From Thalassia testudinum (lineage: Eukaryota > Streptophyta > Magnoliopsida > Alismatales > Hydrocharitaceae), in the NCBI GenBank assembly GCA_037157565.1, contig JAZHRO010000012.1, forward strand, positions 57,279,501-57,343,500: a stretch of DNA of 64,000 nt. The letters are read 5' to 3'. The notes beneath the pieces are model-generated. The model was not told the origin of the DNA. It worked only from the letters and a program-made list of their open reading frames with translations, and did not search any database. Below, piece by piece: positions 53,366 to 64,000 of the stretch; position 1 is the stretch's first letter; each line of letters opens with the position of its first letter. The position numbers were made by a program, and so were the translations under genes.

Positions 53366-55590
53366 TCACCGTGAATGACCTAAGCGCCTATTTTCACCCT
53401 CATGGTGAGCTCACCCACTGATCGTTCTACTTAAGGAGCTCCCATGCCTCATGCGCAAAGGATCGACCTCCTCTCCTACTTCCTTGAGGCCGATCTCTTC
53501 ATCCTCTCCAGTTTCTCCTCTCCACCCGATCCTATTCTGGTGCCATGGGCAAAGGAACTTCGTCTTCTTCGACTCTCCTCACCGCTAAGGACCACATAGC
53601 ACCTGAGAGCGACCTTGAGTCCCACTGGTGGACATTCAATCCGCTGGAGATCCTCCCCCCTTCGTCGCTACAGCTACCAGCTACAGATCTTCTCAACAGG
53701 TCCCATTCATCTGATTAGATTAGAATTTCTTGCTTTGTTAGAGTAGTCTAGAGTATCAAGTAGTACAGTAGCTTAGTTAAGAGTAGATCAGTTAGAAATC
53801 CACTAGTTTGATCGTTAGCTTAAGAGTAGATTGGAGTAGAATCCACACATCCACGTCCCCTGATCACTTCAGATCAGAGGAGATGATTTCATCTCACTCA
53901 CTGATCATTGATCTTCCTCTTCACAATTCCATTTCGCATTCTAATTCACCTCGATTTTTCATTTGCAATCCACTCACTCATTAGAGTCAAATCCTCATCC
54001 CATTTCTTTCTAGCTTTGATATGAGGATTTGCGCTCAAAATCCATTTAGGGGTCTCCCATCCATCTCAAAAATCAACAAAGACCCATTATCTTGATTTAA
54101 AATGGAATTGATTTGCATGATCTGATTTTGATTTAATTTTCAATGCGAAATCGTGAGCTTTTGATCAACTTGGATTTTAAAGAGCGTTTGATCAAGAAAA
54201 TCGATATGTCTTTGAACAGATTTGTCCATGGCAGTGAATCTAAGATGAATTTTGTTGGTAAACTTTCCTTAGATGAGCCATGGTGAAATTGAGCGTGAAT
54301 GGAGATTTTCATGATTTTCAATGTGTGGGAGAGCCAAGGAGAATCAACCTTGTTGATTTGAGGCTCTACCATGTACTGTCATGTGGAATTGTTGTTTGGG
54401 ATTCTGATTTCCAACATAAGGAATTTTTAGTATTCCTTATGGTTCTTATACCATTGGGATTCAGGTGGATTTAATGAATTGGTTTAACACCTCTTTCAAG
54501 CTATCTATAGCATAAGGAAGGGGTTAGGTCAGTGTTCTTTCTCGGATTTAAAATGAAGATTTAGGTTTAGAAGTTTTTGATTAAGATTTTAGTACTTCCA
54601 ATTGATTTTAAAGTGGGTTTGAACTCTTTTCAAATTTTACGTGTTTACTGATGTAAGTGTGTTGAATCCCAAATGAGTACATTAAAGTGCTGCTTCTGCA
54701 CCTACATTTCCATGAGTTTTCCAATCCTAATTTTTATACAAATTGGTGTTAACGTCAAAACCATAATCTGATTTGGACATTTGTGATCCTAGATCAAATC
54801 TCACTAGATTTGATCTTGGATAATTTTTGTGCTGATTTGAGGATTGATTTACAGATGCACTATAGTAACCATTTGAATTGTTATAAGATGTCTGGAGTAG
54901 CTCTTTGAGAGTTATTGAGAGCAGTAGCAGTTGCTGCTGCTACAGTTTCAGTTGCTACTGCTGCATTTGCAGTTGCTGCTGTTGCTTGTTAATTGTTGCT
55001 TATAGTCTAGTCTGATAGGGCAGTGGCTGAGGTCTTGGGTTTATTAAATGGCTGACCTGTTTTATAATGTTGTATGCTACCTTGTACAATCTTTCAAGTA
55101 TTGTTAATGCTCTTAAACTTCATTTAGATAGCTTGTAATTCCTTAATTAACTTCTATTGTCAGCTATTCAAGTGTATAACTGCCTATATTTAGAAACTGA
55201 ATGAAATCAAGTGGAAACTCATGTTTAATTGCTTAAACACCTCCTTTTTGTCTTGTTGGATGTTCTGAGGTGCTTAAACCACTTTTCCAGCTCTTAGTTT
55301 AGAATTCTAGGCCTTAGGTTCCACTTTAAAACCCATTGAAGTCCTAGAAGTGTGCTAAACTAGTATATAAATAAAAATCATATAAAAATTTCAAAAAAAT
55401 AAAATAAACCTGTCTTGGTGAAGATTAGGTATTTTGCTAGGTTCACACCAAGTTTCATGGTGTTTGAACCCTCGGCTTGGTAGAACATACCAGTCGACGG
55501 TTCAGTATACTTTTAGACTTAATAAAAGGCCTTAAACCAAAAATTACAAAAGGACATTCTCTTTCTCATCCATTTCTTTCTTTCTCATCC
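53366..55590 (+). repeat. LTR-like body of family E
   Basis: No gene. Part of it (about 53370-54200) matches 62771-63600: shared CTCCTCTCCTACTTCCTTGAG, TAGATTAGAATTTC-like and AGTAGATTAG..TTAGAAATC. It is probably U3, R and U5 of a family E LTR. I find no primer-binding site, so the end of the LTR is not located. It contains a CTG/CTA-rich patch at 54917-54991. Open frames here are short and unrelated to known proteins. Confidence 0.45.
54917..54991 (+). repeat. Degenerate GCTGCT/GTTGCT triplet repeat
   Basis: Runs of CAGTTGCTGCTGCTACAG-like triplets with about four imperfect units (CAGTTGCTGCT, CAGTTGCTACTGCTG, CAGTTGCTGCTGTTG). Low-complexity sequence within LTR-like DNA. Confidence 0.6.
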
Positions 55591-56470
55591 CCTACCTCCA
55601 TAAAATATATAAAACCCATAAAAAGAAGAAAAACCCTAAAATACATAAAAATACTATGTATAGTATGTATATACCTGTACATATAGGGAATATAGTAAGT
55701 TATACATGTATATATTGTAAAATCGATGTATAATATGTGTAAATAACTTATATATATATTATACATTGTAAATTACATATTTAAGATTATTTAAATTGTA
55801 TATATCTTAATTATATAATTATCTACTATTTATATTAACATATAAGTACTATAACTGAATTAATTTTATAAAAATCTGTATATAAATGTAATTACTAATT
55901 GTACTGTGTATATATGTTTATATATGTATTATGTATATTAGAAACCATGTATCATAATTTAATTATGTATATAGAATAAATACTAGATTTATTAAGTTAT
56001 TACCTAAGTTATTAAGTTAAATAAAAATAAATTAGTAAATTAAGTTATAACTGAGATAAGCTATATTGTACATTTGTATTATAATATTTTAAGTAATTTA
56101 ACCTAATTTAACTATATTTATATTGTATTATATTATTTATACTTAATTTATATGTAAAATAGACTGAAAACTGATATTTAAATGTAAATAAACTAAAATA
56201 AAACTTGTGAAATACAATAAAAATATGTATTAAATGCTTTAATATGTATATTAATACTATACAGTATCAATTAGACTATTAATTAAGTAATTTATACGTT
56301 AATTAAGAAATAAATCTAATAAACAGTATGTATAAATTATAAACTTTGACTAATTTATTTATATTGTAAATGTAATTAATTTTGTAAATAAATTATATAA
56401 TTGAGTACTGCTATGTAAATACTGAAATATCATATAGTTTAATTTTAAATTAGATTAATTTATGACCCTC
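55591..56470. repeat. AT-rich low-complexity tract
   Basis: About 0.9 kb made mostly of A and T, with many TATATA, TAATTAAGT and GTATATAT words and almost no GC-rich words. No coding potential; short open frames encode Tyr/Ile-rich strings. Similar shorter tracts occur at 46400-46760, 57000-57130 and 62384-62480. Confidence 0.75.
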
Positions 56471-57336
56471 AATTCGAGGGCCAAAATCCACAAAATCAGA
56501 CAAGCCATGCTGGATTTCAGCATGCGCACCCCTGTGGCATAGTGCCACATCGTGGGTGGAAAAGCTCACGCTGCACCTTTTATTGTTTTTCTGTCCCCCT
56601 TTCTTCAGTCGTCACCTGCACTGGGTGCCCGAAACCCTTCCCCTCTTATCCCATCTGAGTATGACTTTGGCATTGATTTAGCATTAATCTTGAGTGTGGT
56701 GCGGGCCAGGGGCTTGGCACTATGCATGGGCCTGAATGTGCCCATTAACAAGCTCAAATTGGAATTAAGAGGTTTAATAACGAATTATGGGTGGCCTTAG
56801 TAGATGTCTGATCTCACCCTTTGAAGGTGCTGTGTATCTCTTGAAAGAGTCGTCCGCCAATTAAAAATCTTAATTTTTCTTAAAATGAACAGTAATCGTG
56901 CCTTAATCACCTAAGGGGAGGGAAGAAAGAAACCTTAAAGTTGACTAAGTGTGAGTGTGAGAGAACAGAGAAGGGTTACGCGGAGAATAAAAACATAAGA
57001 GAAAGAAGATTAAGAATAACCGTATATATGTATATGTACATATATAATATGTATAAAGTATATATAGTATACTGTTGATAAATAATATAATAATATAGAA
57101 TACGTAGTATATAGAGTGTTTTGAGCTCATATATGTATATAAATAACTTGTGAGCTTTAGTGACAGATAAGTATGTCACTGTAGATAGAAAAAATGTCAC
57201 TGTAGACCCTCATTTTGACCTTAGTTTATGTATATACTTTTTCCTAAAGTTTAGCGATGTTTATATATGTCGTTGCACATACTATATATGTTACTATAGA
57301 TGCTAATATATTAAGTTAAGTTAGTATGTGGTGGCG
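56471..57336. other. Unassigned sequence before an Athila/Tat LTR
   Basis: It begins with CCCTCAATTCGAGGG and ends at the LTR start at 57337. The 82-codon open frame at 56552-56800 has no recognisable domain. The second half is AT-rich with short repeated TGTCACTGTAGA words (57173-57205). Possibly the tail of the family E LTR; not resolved. Confidence 0.35.
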
Positions 57337-58213
57337 TGATTGCGCAGCAATCATAGGTCTTTATTGACCTAAATTAGGCTATGACTTAGCATAAGTTAGG
57401 GTTATTCATGCATGCATACGCATTATCTGCATCTTTACTGCTTTCCTTTAGCTATGCATAAAATAATGTTATAATGTGCTGATTAAGTGCATTATGTCGA
57501 TTGCAAGGAATAAGCTGATCAGGAGCAGGATCTGAAGCTGGATCAGGAATAACAGGAGTTGTAGCAGAGCTGGAGCAGAAGGCCTAGTTTAGATGTAGGA
57601 ATAATAATGTAAGGGGGTTAAAAGTTTGCTATTCTATTAAGTAGGAATAAAGCAGTAAAATGTGAAGAGCTTAGGTCCATCCTAGCCTTAAGATAACCAA
57701 GAGACTTCCCCAAGCCTTAGCCACCTTTAGATTAGGTCACAACACCCTAGGAAGCCCTAAAACCCTAGTTCCAACCCTTCTCTGGACGTCCAGATAAGTT
57801 TTAAGACGTCCAGGACCCTTAGCCAACTCCCGCACACTCCAAACCCACTTCTGCAGTGTTATTGGACGTCCAGACACTTTGTCAGATGTCTAATTTCTGT
57901 AGAATACCTAAAACAGAACCCGAAATCCTTCATGACTCTGATTGGACATCCAGACAACAAGTCTGGACTTCTGATTTTTGAGTACAAGACGTCTGATTCT
58001 ATTATTAGACGTCTGATACTGCTCTCCAATTCCTGTTTTGAGATTTAAGCCTTGATCTTGGATCTCTAGGTCCCTAAACCCAATTCCAACCCCATAGGAA
58101 CCTAAATTAAGGTACCCTAACCCTAGTACATCACCTCTAGACCTCCCTAATGACCTAATTAGGTCCTCACTAAACCTAATTGACTTGGATCTTAGTCAAT
58201 TCCATCAGCCTAT

Positions 58214-58703
58214 TCAATTGGACTCATTGAGTCCAATTGAGCCCCCATCTCAGTACACACAGTCCAATTGGACTCAGTGAGAGTCCAATTGACCTAGACC
58301 TGACTTAATTGAGTTGTTTTACTCTCAATTAAGTTTCCACACACCCAATTAAACTTGTATTAAGTTTAATTTCACTTACCTTAGTGAATTAGGGTTTATA
58401 ACCCTAATTTGAGACCTACCTTGACCTAAACCCATTAGAACCCAACCTAATCAACCTAGCCACCTAAGTTTCGACCCACACACACCCACACACACCATCC
58501 ACACGAAAATATCTAGCCTAGAGTTCTCTAGAACTCTCTACCATGTGTGGTTGCCTTGGTTGCCAAAAATAGCAACCAAGGGCCATTCAATTTTTAGATC
58601 CACATTTGGTGGATCTAAAAACCACCATCCACCCTCTCTCTCTCACTCTCCCACGAGCTCCCACCATAGGCCTCTTTAGAGAATTCCATAATTCTCTAGA
58701 GAG
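58214..58703. other. Series of perfect hairpins in U3
   Basis: At least seven inverted repeats in under 500 bp: 58214-58240 (13-bp stem, 1-base loop), 58265-58291 (11 bp), 58303-58334 (11 bp), 58387-58409 (10 bp, loop TAT), 58554-58581 (10 bp), 58591-58621 (13 bp, loop ATTTG) and 58672-58703 (about 14 bp with one T.G pair). All stems except the last are perfect. They end 13 bp before the TATA box. Confidence 0.85.
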
Positions 58704-58716
58704 CTTCCCTTAGGTC

Positions 58717-58724
58717 TATAAAAA
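58717..58724 (+). promoter_or_regulatory. TATA box of family F LTR
   Basis: TATAAAAA within GGTCTATAAAAAGACCCC, itself a partial inverted repeat (GGTCT..AGACC). It is the likely RNA polymerase II promoter of the element; transcription should begin about 30 bp downstream. Confidence 0.65.
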
Positions 58725-59530
58725 GACCCCTTGGGTGGCCATTTGCACCCATTCACTTCCTTGGCATCCATTCCACTTAGGCTAGCCACTTCCATCTCCA
58801 CTCCACCTCCCCGAGTTGAGCACCACCATGGAGGCCACCATCTCCACGCCAGGAAGCTGGATCAGCTCCCCAACCTCTCTCCAAGGGCCGGCCTAAGTTC
58901 CATTGGCCGCCCCTCCTTCTTCTCTCAACCACTCAAAGGCCATCGGGGACCACCCCTGAATGCCCTTCCATTCTGCTAGATTTAGATTATGCTCTTCATA
59001 TATTTACTGCTTTTATTTACTGCTTAGTAGTGTAGTCTTTCTTCTCCCCCAATGATGCATGCGAAATACCCAAATCGATTCTTGTATGCGATCATTTTCT
59101 GGTAGCTAGATTTAATTTTCAAGCATTTATGTACAAGCTTTCCTCTAGATTCCTTGTGCAACAACTCCTAAATGAATGAATGAAAACACATTTATATATA
59201 TATATATCTCTATCTGTTTGAAATCACCATGAGCTTAATGATTGTCATTATCTTTTGCGTGATTAATGTTGCCTATTTCTAACTCTTAATATTCTTGCAA
59301 CTATGCTTGTCGTACCTAAATACGTAATAATCACGAACCGGCATGCGAATCTAAACAAAGTAGAGCGACAAAAAGATCGATTTCAAAAGTAAAAGCAACG
59401 CCTCCCAGAGACGAATGACCGAGACTCAAGTCTCGTTATCTTTAGAAATCAATTTTTGACAAACGTTTTTACGCGACTATATTACGATTTCCAACGACTT
59501 TCAAATGCACGAAAACAGCTTTCTGTCAAA

Positions 59531-59549
59531 TGGCGCCATTGCCGGGGAG
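59531..59549 (+). other. Primer-binding site of the family F element
   Basis: TGGCGCCATTGCCGGGGAG, two bases after the LTR. It matches the tRNA-Asp-type site of Athila/Tat elements (TGGCGCCGTTGCCGGGGA) with one change. It confirms lineage, orientation and LTR end. Confidence 0.9.
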
Positions 59550-61137
59550 GCAACGTCATTTTTCTTGATTTCAACCTTTTAATCTATCACTGACAAATCT
59601 GCCTCTACTTTGTTTTCGAGCGCGGCAAAGAAAAAACAGGTGCACATCATCTATCGTAGATTTGGTTTATTTTCTGAACCCTAAGATTAGACCTACTTTC
59701 TGCAATCTCTTTTGAAAAAAAATAAAGGGTTTTTTATCATTTTCGTGAAAAAGAAAAAAAAATCAAAAAGGAAAATTTTGAAAAAAAATCTAAACTAGAT
59801 TTCTTTTCGAGCTTAGGTTAGTTTGAAAAATATATATATATTTTCTGTGAATCTTTTGAAAATTTCTTTTTGAAAAAAATAAAAAAAATGTGCAAAAGTT
59901 TTGAAAAAAAAAAACATCCTTTTTGGTGGAAAGCCTAGATTTCAATTCAAACCTCTTTAAAAAGCTTTTCCACCATCTCCTAATTTTCGGCCAGATTTCA
60001 AGCTTCACTTAAAAATTCGATTGCCGAAAAAATAGTAAGTAAAAAATTATGAAGTTCGGGCTAAACCTTCATTTTCAAACCATCTTTCAAACTCCATCAT
60101 TATTTTAAAAAAATTCTAAGTATAAAATTTTTAAAAATTCGTGAAGTACACGGGGGTCAAATTAACTCAGATTCAAAATTTTTCAAATTTCGAAAAGCGA
60201 TTCCGAGCAATTCACGAATCCATTTTGACTAAAAATTGTGGGGTTTGAAAGCTGATCTCATTGTCTTTATTTTTCATATTTTTTCCAAATTTTTGAAGAT
60301 CATTTGATACTGTTTCAAAGCGAAAAATCGACCAGGGGTCAAAATTCTAGATCTGACCCCCTAATATTCAAAATTTCCTAAAAATTTGGTGAAATAGTAA
60401 AAATTCCAGAAAAATATTATCTAAAAAACTGATTGGAAAAGGAATCTACTCGAAAAATTTAAAATTAATTTGATTCCAATTATTAGTATAAAATCAACAT
60501 TAATTTTGTGGTCTGCTGAAACAGAGAAAAGCCTAGAAGTGCATGCAACCTAGGTCAAACCTTTAGGGTTACAACTAGAGACCACACATTGGGCTAACTT
60601 AGATTTAATAAAGTCTAGTTAGCCGATGAACTTGGTCACCTTTTGGGCCACTCACCACAAACCCCACTGAAGAAAACGGGTTAAAATTAACTTTAAAATA
60701 CGAAATCAACCCGAGTTCGTTGTCGTACTACTGGGTGAGTTTAATCTCTCTTGCCAAACTTGGTGACTAAGTCTGCAGGGTAGTGTCAAACGATCGTGGC
60801 TTGGGGGTCAACGGAGCCGGAGGCATAAGCCAAAGGAAGAACCTTCCCTTTAGTCCCCCCGTAACCAGACTGGCTGGGTTAGCTTGAGAGGTGGGATTCA
60901 CTTTCAGTCGGTTGTACGATGAACTTATCTTCAGGAATTTAAATCCATAACGAAAAATCTGGTCACCTGATCTATAAGGACCATTTGATTGACATGGCCT
61001 TAGCCTTGTCCTTCTTAGCTACACCAACCCAGGGGTTGGGTGGTGTATGCAAGGAAGGAGGTCACTCAGACCTCGACTAATTGGACCTTGGGAGTCGCTC
61101 CCAAGGAGGCCAGTCACTTCTATCTGCTTAGCCGCAA
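59550..61137 (+). other. Leader of the family F element
   Basis: About 1.6 kb between primer site and gag, long for a leader but usual for Athila/Tat elements. The first kilobase has many A- and T-runs (GAAAAAAAA, TTTTGAAAA); the second part is balanced and contains GGTCACC and CTTGGGGGTCAACGG. No domain is seen on either strand. Confidence 0.55.
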
Positions 61138-61524
61138 TGGCTAACACTGGATCTAGACCTAATCAGGATCTAGAAGAGCTGGACCCACGAGCTTATCTGA
61201 GAGCCCGGGTCACTGAATCAGCTCAACCTTGGGATCAGAACCCAAGGTCGCGAAGATGACTTTTCGCTTCGCCTGATCCTTCTCCTCGGGTTACCGAAAT
61301 GGTTAACCCATATCCTAACCCTGGATATTATGACCCATACCAGTCGGTCCCTAAAAGGACCGGATCTTATAACCTAGGATATGGATTTCATACTCCTGCT
61401 TCTCACCCATGGAACATGGGTAGACCTGATTCACACCTTGGAACCCCTGAAGAGCTACCGGTGCATATGCGGCCGCATTACAGAATACAGAGAGCTATAG
61501 CGAGCGCTAAGGAAAAGGCCGCAT
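61138..61524 (+). pseudogene. Athila/Tat gag, N-terminal fragment (family F)
   Basis: ATG at 61138 opens MANTGSRPNQDLEELDPRAY and reaches a stop at 61257. The likely continuation is in another frame from about 61270 (VNPYPNPGYYDPYQSV, SHPWNMGRPDSHLGTPEEL, HMRPHYRIQRAIASA), so there is a frameshift between them. This fits the variable N-terminal part of gag before the conserved core. It is cut at about 61525 by a fragment of a family A LTR, and no later gag appears in the window. Lineage is inferred from the upstream primer site. Confidence 0.6.
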
Positions 61525-62383
61525 ACCCATGCCTCTTGTGCGTTCGCACGAGAGGTATGGCGGTCAACAGGGCATGGGGGCCGGCCCATGCGGTAGGAGG
61601 CTCCGCAGGGAGCTCCCCTTTCAAATTTGGGACTGGCTCCCCATGCATGCGCGGCGCCATTCTTCGCGCAAAGTCGCTACAAGTATGGCCTGTGCAGCGG
61701 GTGGCAGAAGGACCGAATTGAAGAAAACGACGGGAAATCTAGGGTTGCATTTGTAAGAGTTTCAAAAAGTTGAGGGTTAGAAAGTAATTTTGATGACTAA
61801 ATTGCAAAGTGGGTCAAGACGACCTTTCCTTAGGTCCAAATTTTGGTATCAACCTAATTTGGACCTAAGGAATCCAATGGTGAAGTTGGATTTTAGGTTT
61901 AACCACGGTTGACTGAACATTTTGCACAAAAACATAAATTATGTCAAAATTTGGGTATGGTCTTCAATCTAGGTCAAAACAAGTTCCAACGGCCAAATTG
62001 AAGGTTCTAAACCCTAGAGGATATTTTTACATGAATTTTAGAGGGTTTAGTTGATTTTTATCTTGCCTAGAACCTTATGAATTAAAGTGGTTCATTTTTA
62101 GGGTTACAGAATGTTATTTAATTTTCAGATTTTTTCATAACTTTTTTCTGACCAAACCATCCCACTTTCTCCTTTATTAGGTTCACTTGACCTATGTCTA
62201 GACCCTTAGAAATTCTGTTCATGCTCTGCAATGGTAAAATTGCAGTTTTATCCCTTGTATAATGTTTTATTCTCTAATTAACAATTCCCTGATTTAGGCC
62301 TTCCCTTAGATTATGTAGGAGCTTTTGTTCAATTTATTAGGTCAAAATGTGCTAGTTAGGATTCATGATGAGGTTCTCATCAG
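61525..62383 (-). mobile_element. Broken family A LTR (start part only, minus)
   Basis: The minus-strand start TGATGAGAACCTCATCA is at 62383 and the sequence follows the solo copies (compare 13266-14122) for about 0.86 kb: GGTTCTAAACCCTAGAG, CTTGACCCACTTTGCA and so on. It stops at the foot of the U3 hairpin at 61526-61560. The TATA box and the rest of the LTR are absent. A truncated insertion or later deletion; no target duplication can be recognised. Confidence 0.75.
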
Positions 62384-62770
62384 TATGCTACATATTATAC
62401 CATATTATTGTATAGATATGTAAGTATTATTATTATAAGTTATTAATAGATAGAATATAGTATTTAATTATAGGGTTTGATGCTTGTTTGTAAATAGATG
62501 TTTGCAAGCATTTTAGTTCATTCTTTTGTACATAAATTGTTTCATTCTTTCTTTCATTAATTCATTCATATTTGTACAAAAAATTAATCTTTTTGGAATT
62601 AAAGAATAATATTGAATTTAGAGAGTGATGTATATCAATAACTGCCTCCCAGTAAACGACCTGGAGTAAACTAGTAAAAATTTTGTAATTAAATAAAATT
62701 AACGCGACAACGGTTTGTATTTGAGACATATACTACAATAACGACATTTTTATACGAACCGTGGTTGTTT
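62384..62770 (+). repeat. LTR end-like sequence (R/U5)
   Basis: AT-rich start, then ACTGCCTCCCAGTAAACGACC (62641) and ACGCGACAACGG with TACTACAATAACGACA (62729). The same kinds of words close the family F LTR (ACGCCTCCCAGAGACGA, ACGCGACTATATTACGA). Probably the 3' end of an Athila/Tat LTR whose start is lost. No gene. Confidence 0.4.
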
Positions 62771-64000
62771 GCTTCAACGCCCCACTCAAGTTCCCATCCA
62801 CCGTGCAAGCCCTAGGCATTTGATTCCACCATAGCAGTGCCTTGATCCACTATTGAGCCTACTTAAGCACCTCCCTTAAGCCCTGCGTGCGCAATCGACT
62901 CCCCTCCTACTTCCTTGAGACGATCCCTTCCTTTCTCTTCAGCACTTGCCATGTCTGTGGCAGGAGAGTGGTTTCTCAACCTCATTTCTTCCTCGTCGCT
63001 AGGGATGATGTATGCCTGAGGACGACCCTAGAGCTCCTCTTGTGGGCTCTTCACTCGCTGGAGATCTCCCCCTTTCTTCCTTCGTAGCCACTAGCTTTAG
63101 ATCCAAGCAACCCCATTCCTCCTGTTAGATAGGATTTCTAGCTTTCCAAAGTAGCTTAGATTATTAATTAGTGTAATTAGATTAGCTAGGAGTAGATTAG
63201 AAATCAAATTCAGTGATGGTTTAGTATAGGTTAGGAATAGAGTAGAATAGACTCGATCTTGTCATCTCTGATCAAATTCAGATCAGAGAGAAGTTTTTCG
63301 CAGTCTTGCATCGACTCATACACCTTTCCCTACACCTCGCAATTCATTTCTGATTTTCCCTCACATTTTTGTTCATTATCCACCCATCCATCAAGGTTAA
63401 ATTCAGATTTGAGGTCTTGGCCTCCAGATCTAGATTTATGCCTAAAATTCACATGGGGGATCTCCCATTTATTCCATAAGTTCACAAAGACCCCCTAATC
63501 TGGTCTGATTGTCTCAAATTGCTCGATTCCTTTCAGATTTGCTTTTAAGGCCCAATCTTACGATTTGGAGTTCATTTGGTTTTCATTGGATTCAATCAAG
63601 CTATTTGAGATTTTTAATTACTTAATTAGGTATATTGCAATGAGTCTTATGTGTTTTAATTTGATTTTGAATTGTAGATGAGCTTATAACCAATTCGAGC
63701 TTTGTTTTGGATAGTTTGACCCAGGAGAATTAGTGATACTGATTTGAGGTTAAACGATGAGCCAACGAATTCTGAGATGATCACTAGATCGCCTTGATCA
63801 CTAATCAATGGTATTCAAGACAATCAGGAGATCAGGTCAGTAATGAATTCAAAGTAAATGCCCAAATTAGGGCAACATTGTACTCTCATTCAGGACAATT
63901 TTCTAAATTTGAAAGTAAAGGTTTAACTGACATATTTGAAGTGTCTATGTTAGATTTTGAGTCTAATGGGAAGATGATTAACTGTTAATCCAATTCATCT
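62771..64000 (+). repeat. Family E LTR-like fragment, running off the right edge
   Basis: It aligns with 53370 onward: ACTTAAG promoter-like word (62867), CGACTCCCCTCCTACTTCCTTGAG, AGATCTCCCCCTTTC, TTAGATTAGCTAGGAGTAGATTAG and AAATTCAGATCAGAG. Similarity fades after about 63600. The first 0.7 kb of the unit (as at 52632) is absent. No coding region; open frames at 63259 and 63794 have no domain. Confidence 0.5.

Larger units (their letters stand above)
57337..59528 (+). repeat. 5' LTR of an Athila/Tat element (family F, plus)
   Basis: It starts TGATTGCGCAGCAATCA, a perfect 7-bp hairpin, and ends CTGTCA, two bases before a tRNA-Asp-type primer site. About 2.19 kb. U3 carries GGACGTCC and AGACGTCT motifs (57784-58015), then a run of perfect hairpins (58214-58703) and a TATA box at 58717. 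R/U5 holds a (TA)n run (59191-59208) and ACGCCTCCCAGAGACGA (59399). Start and end agree with the TG..CA rule; the left target duplication cannot be checked because the right LTR is not in the window. Confidence 0.75.

Noticed and set aside
55591..56470. Possible matrix-attachment region, origin or organelle-derived DNA
   Set aside because: AT-richness alone does not support any of these, and no chloroplast or mitochondrial gene words are present.
56552..56800. 82-codon open frame as a host exon
   Set aside because: No recognisable domain, no convincing splice context, and it sits between LTR-like and AT-rich sequence.
61047..61137. Upstream ATG at 61047 as the gag start
   Set aside because: It is in frame with 61138, but the added residues are Arg/Pro-rich leader-type sequence. 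The ATG at 61138 opens a MAN-type N-terminus that looks more natural. Not certain.

Overview
The window is plant repetitive DNA. I see no host gene, tRNA, rRNA or organellar sequence. Everything I can identify is retrotransposon: the Athila/Tat lineage of Ty3/gypsy (primer site matching tRNA-Asp, DLGA-type protease, ILGRPFL motif), Tekay/Del-like chromoviruses (initiator tRNA-Met primer site, gag-PR-RT-RH-IN with a chromodomain-like tail), a Copia LTR and L1-type LINEs. This mix fits a large, repeat-rich angiosperm genome; I cannot name the species.

Layout. Bases 1-35748 are one minus-strand Athila/Tat element whose 3' part lies beyond the left edge. Its gag is split by a Copia solo LTR (2807-16871). 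That LTR holds a Tekay element (3202-15547), whose 5' LTR holds a solo Athila-type LTR (11450-14122). The same gag is split again by a plus-strand solo Athila-type LTR (17429-20036). Its 5' LTR (21144-35748) holds a solo Tekay LTR (21620-24257) and a nearly complete plus-strand Tekay element (25204-34719) that has lost its right end.

Bases 35749-51934 are a minus-strand LINE broken by four solo LTRs (36027-38651, 39911-42629, 42863-46804, 47258-51448). The last holds a second, 5'-truncated plus-strand LINE (49714-51173) with a 17-bp target-site duplication and poly(A). Bases 51935-57336 are LTR-like sequence with a tandem start, then AT-rich DNA. Bases 57337-61524 are a plus-strand Athila/Tat element (LTR, primer site, leader, start of gag), cut by a broken LTR at 61525. 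The rest is further LTR fragments.

Nothing here can encode an intact transposon protein. Every gag-pol or ORF2 reading frame has stops, frameshifts or truncations.

The most interesting signals are structural. (1) A palindromic 10-mer, CAGACGTCTG, is scattered in dozens of exact and variant copies through LTRs of unrelated lineages. (2) The Athila/Tat-type LTRs begin with a short hairpin (TGATGAG..CTCATCA and variants) whose stem sequence changes between families while pairing is largely kept. (3) A set of near-perfect hairpins lies just upstream of the TATA box in these LTRs.

All identities and alignments are by eye. Family names rest on motifs, not on database searches.
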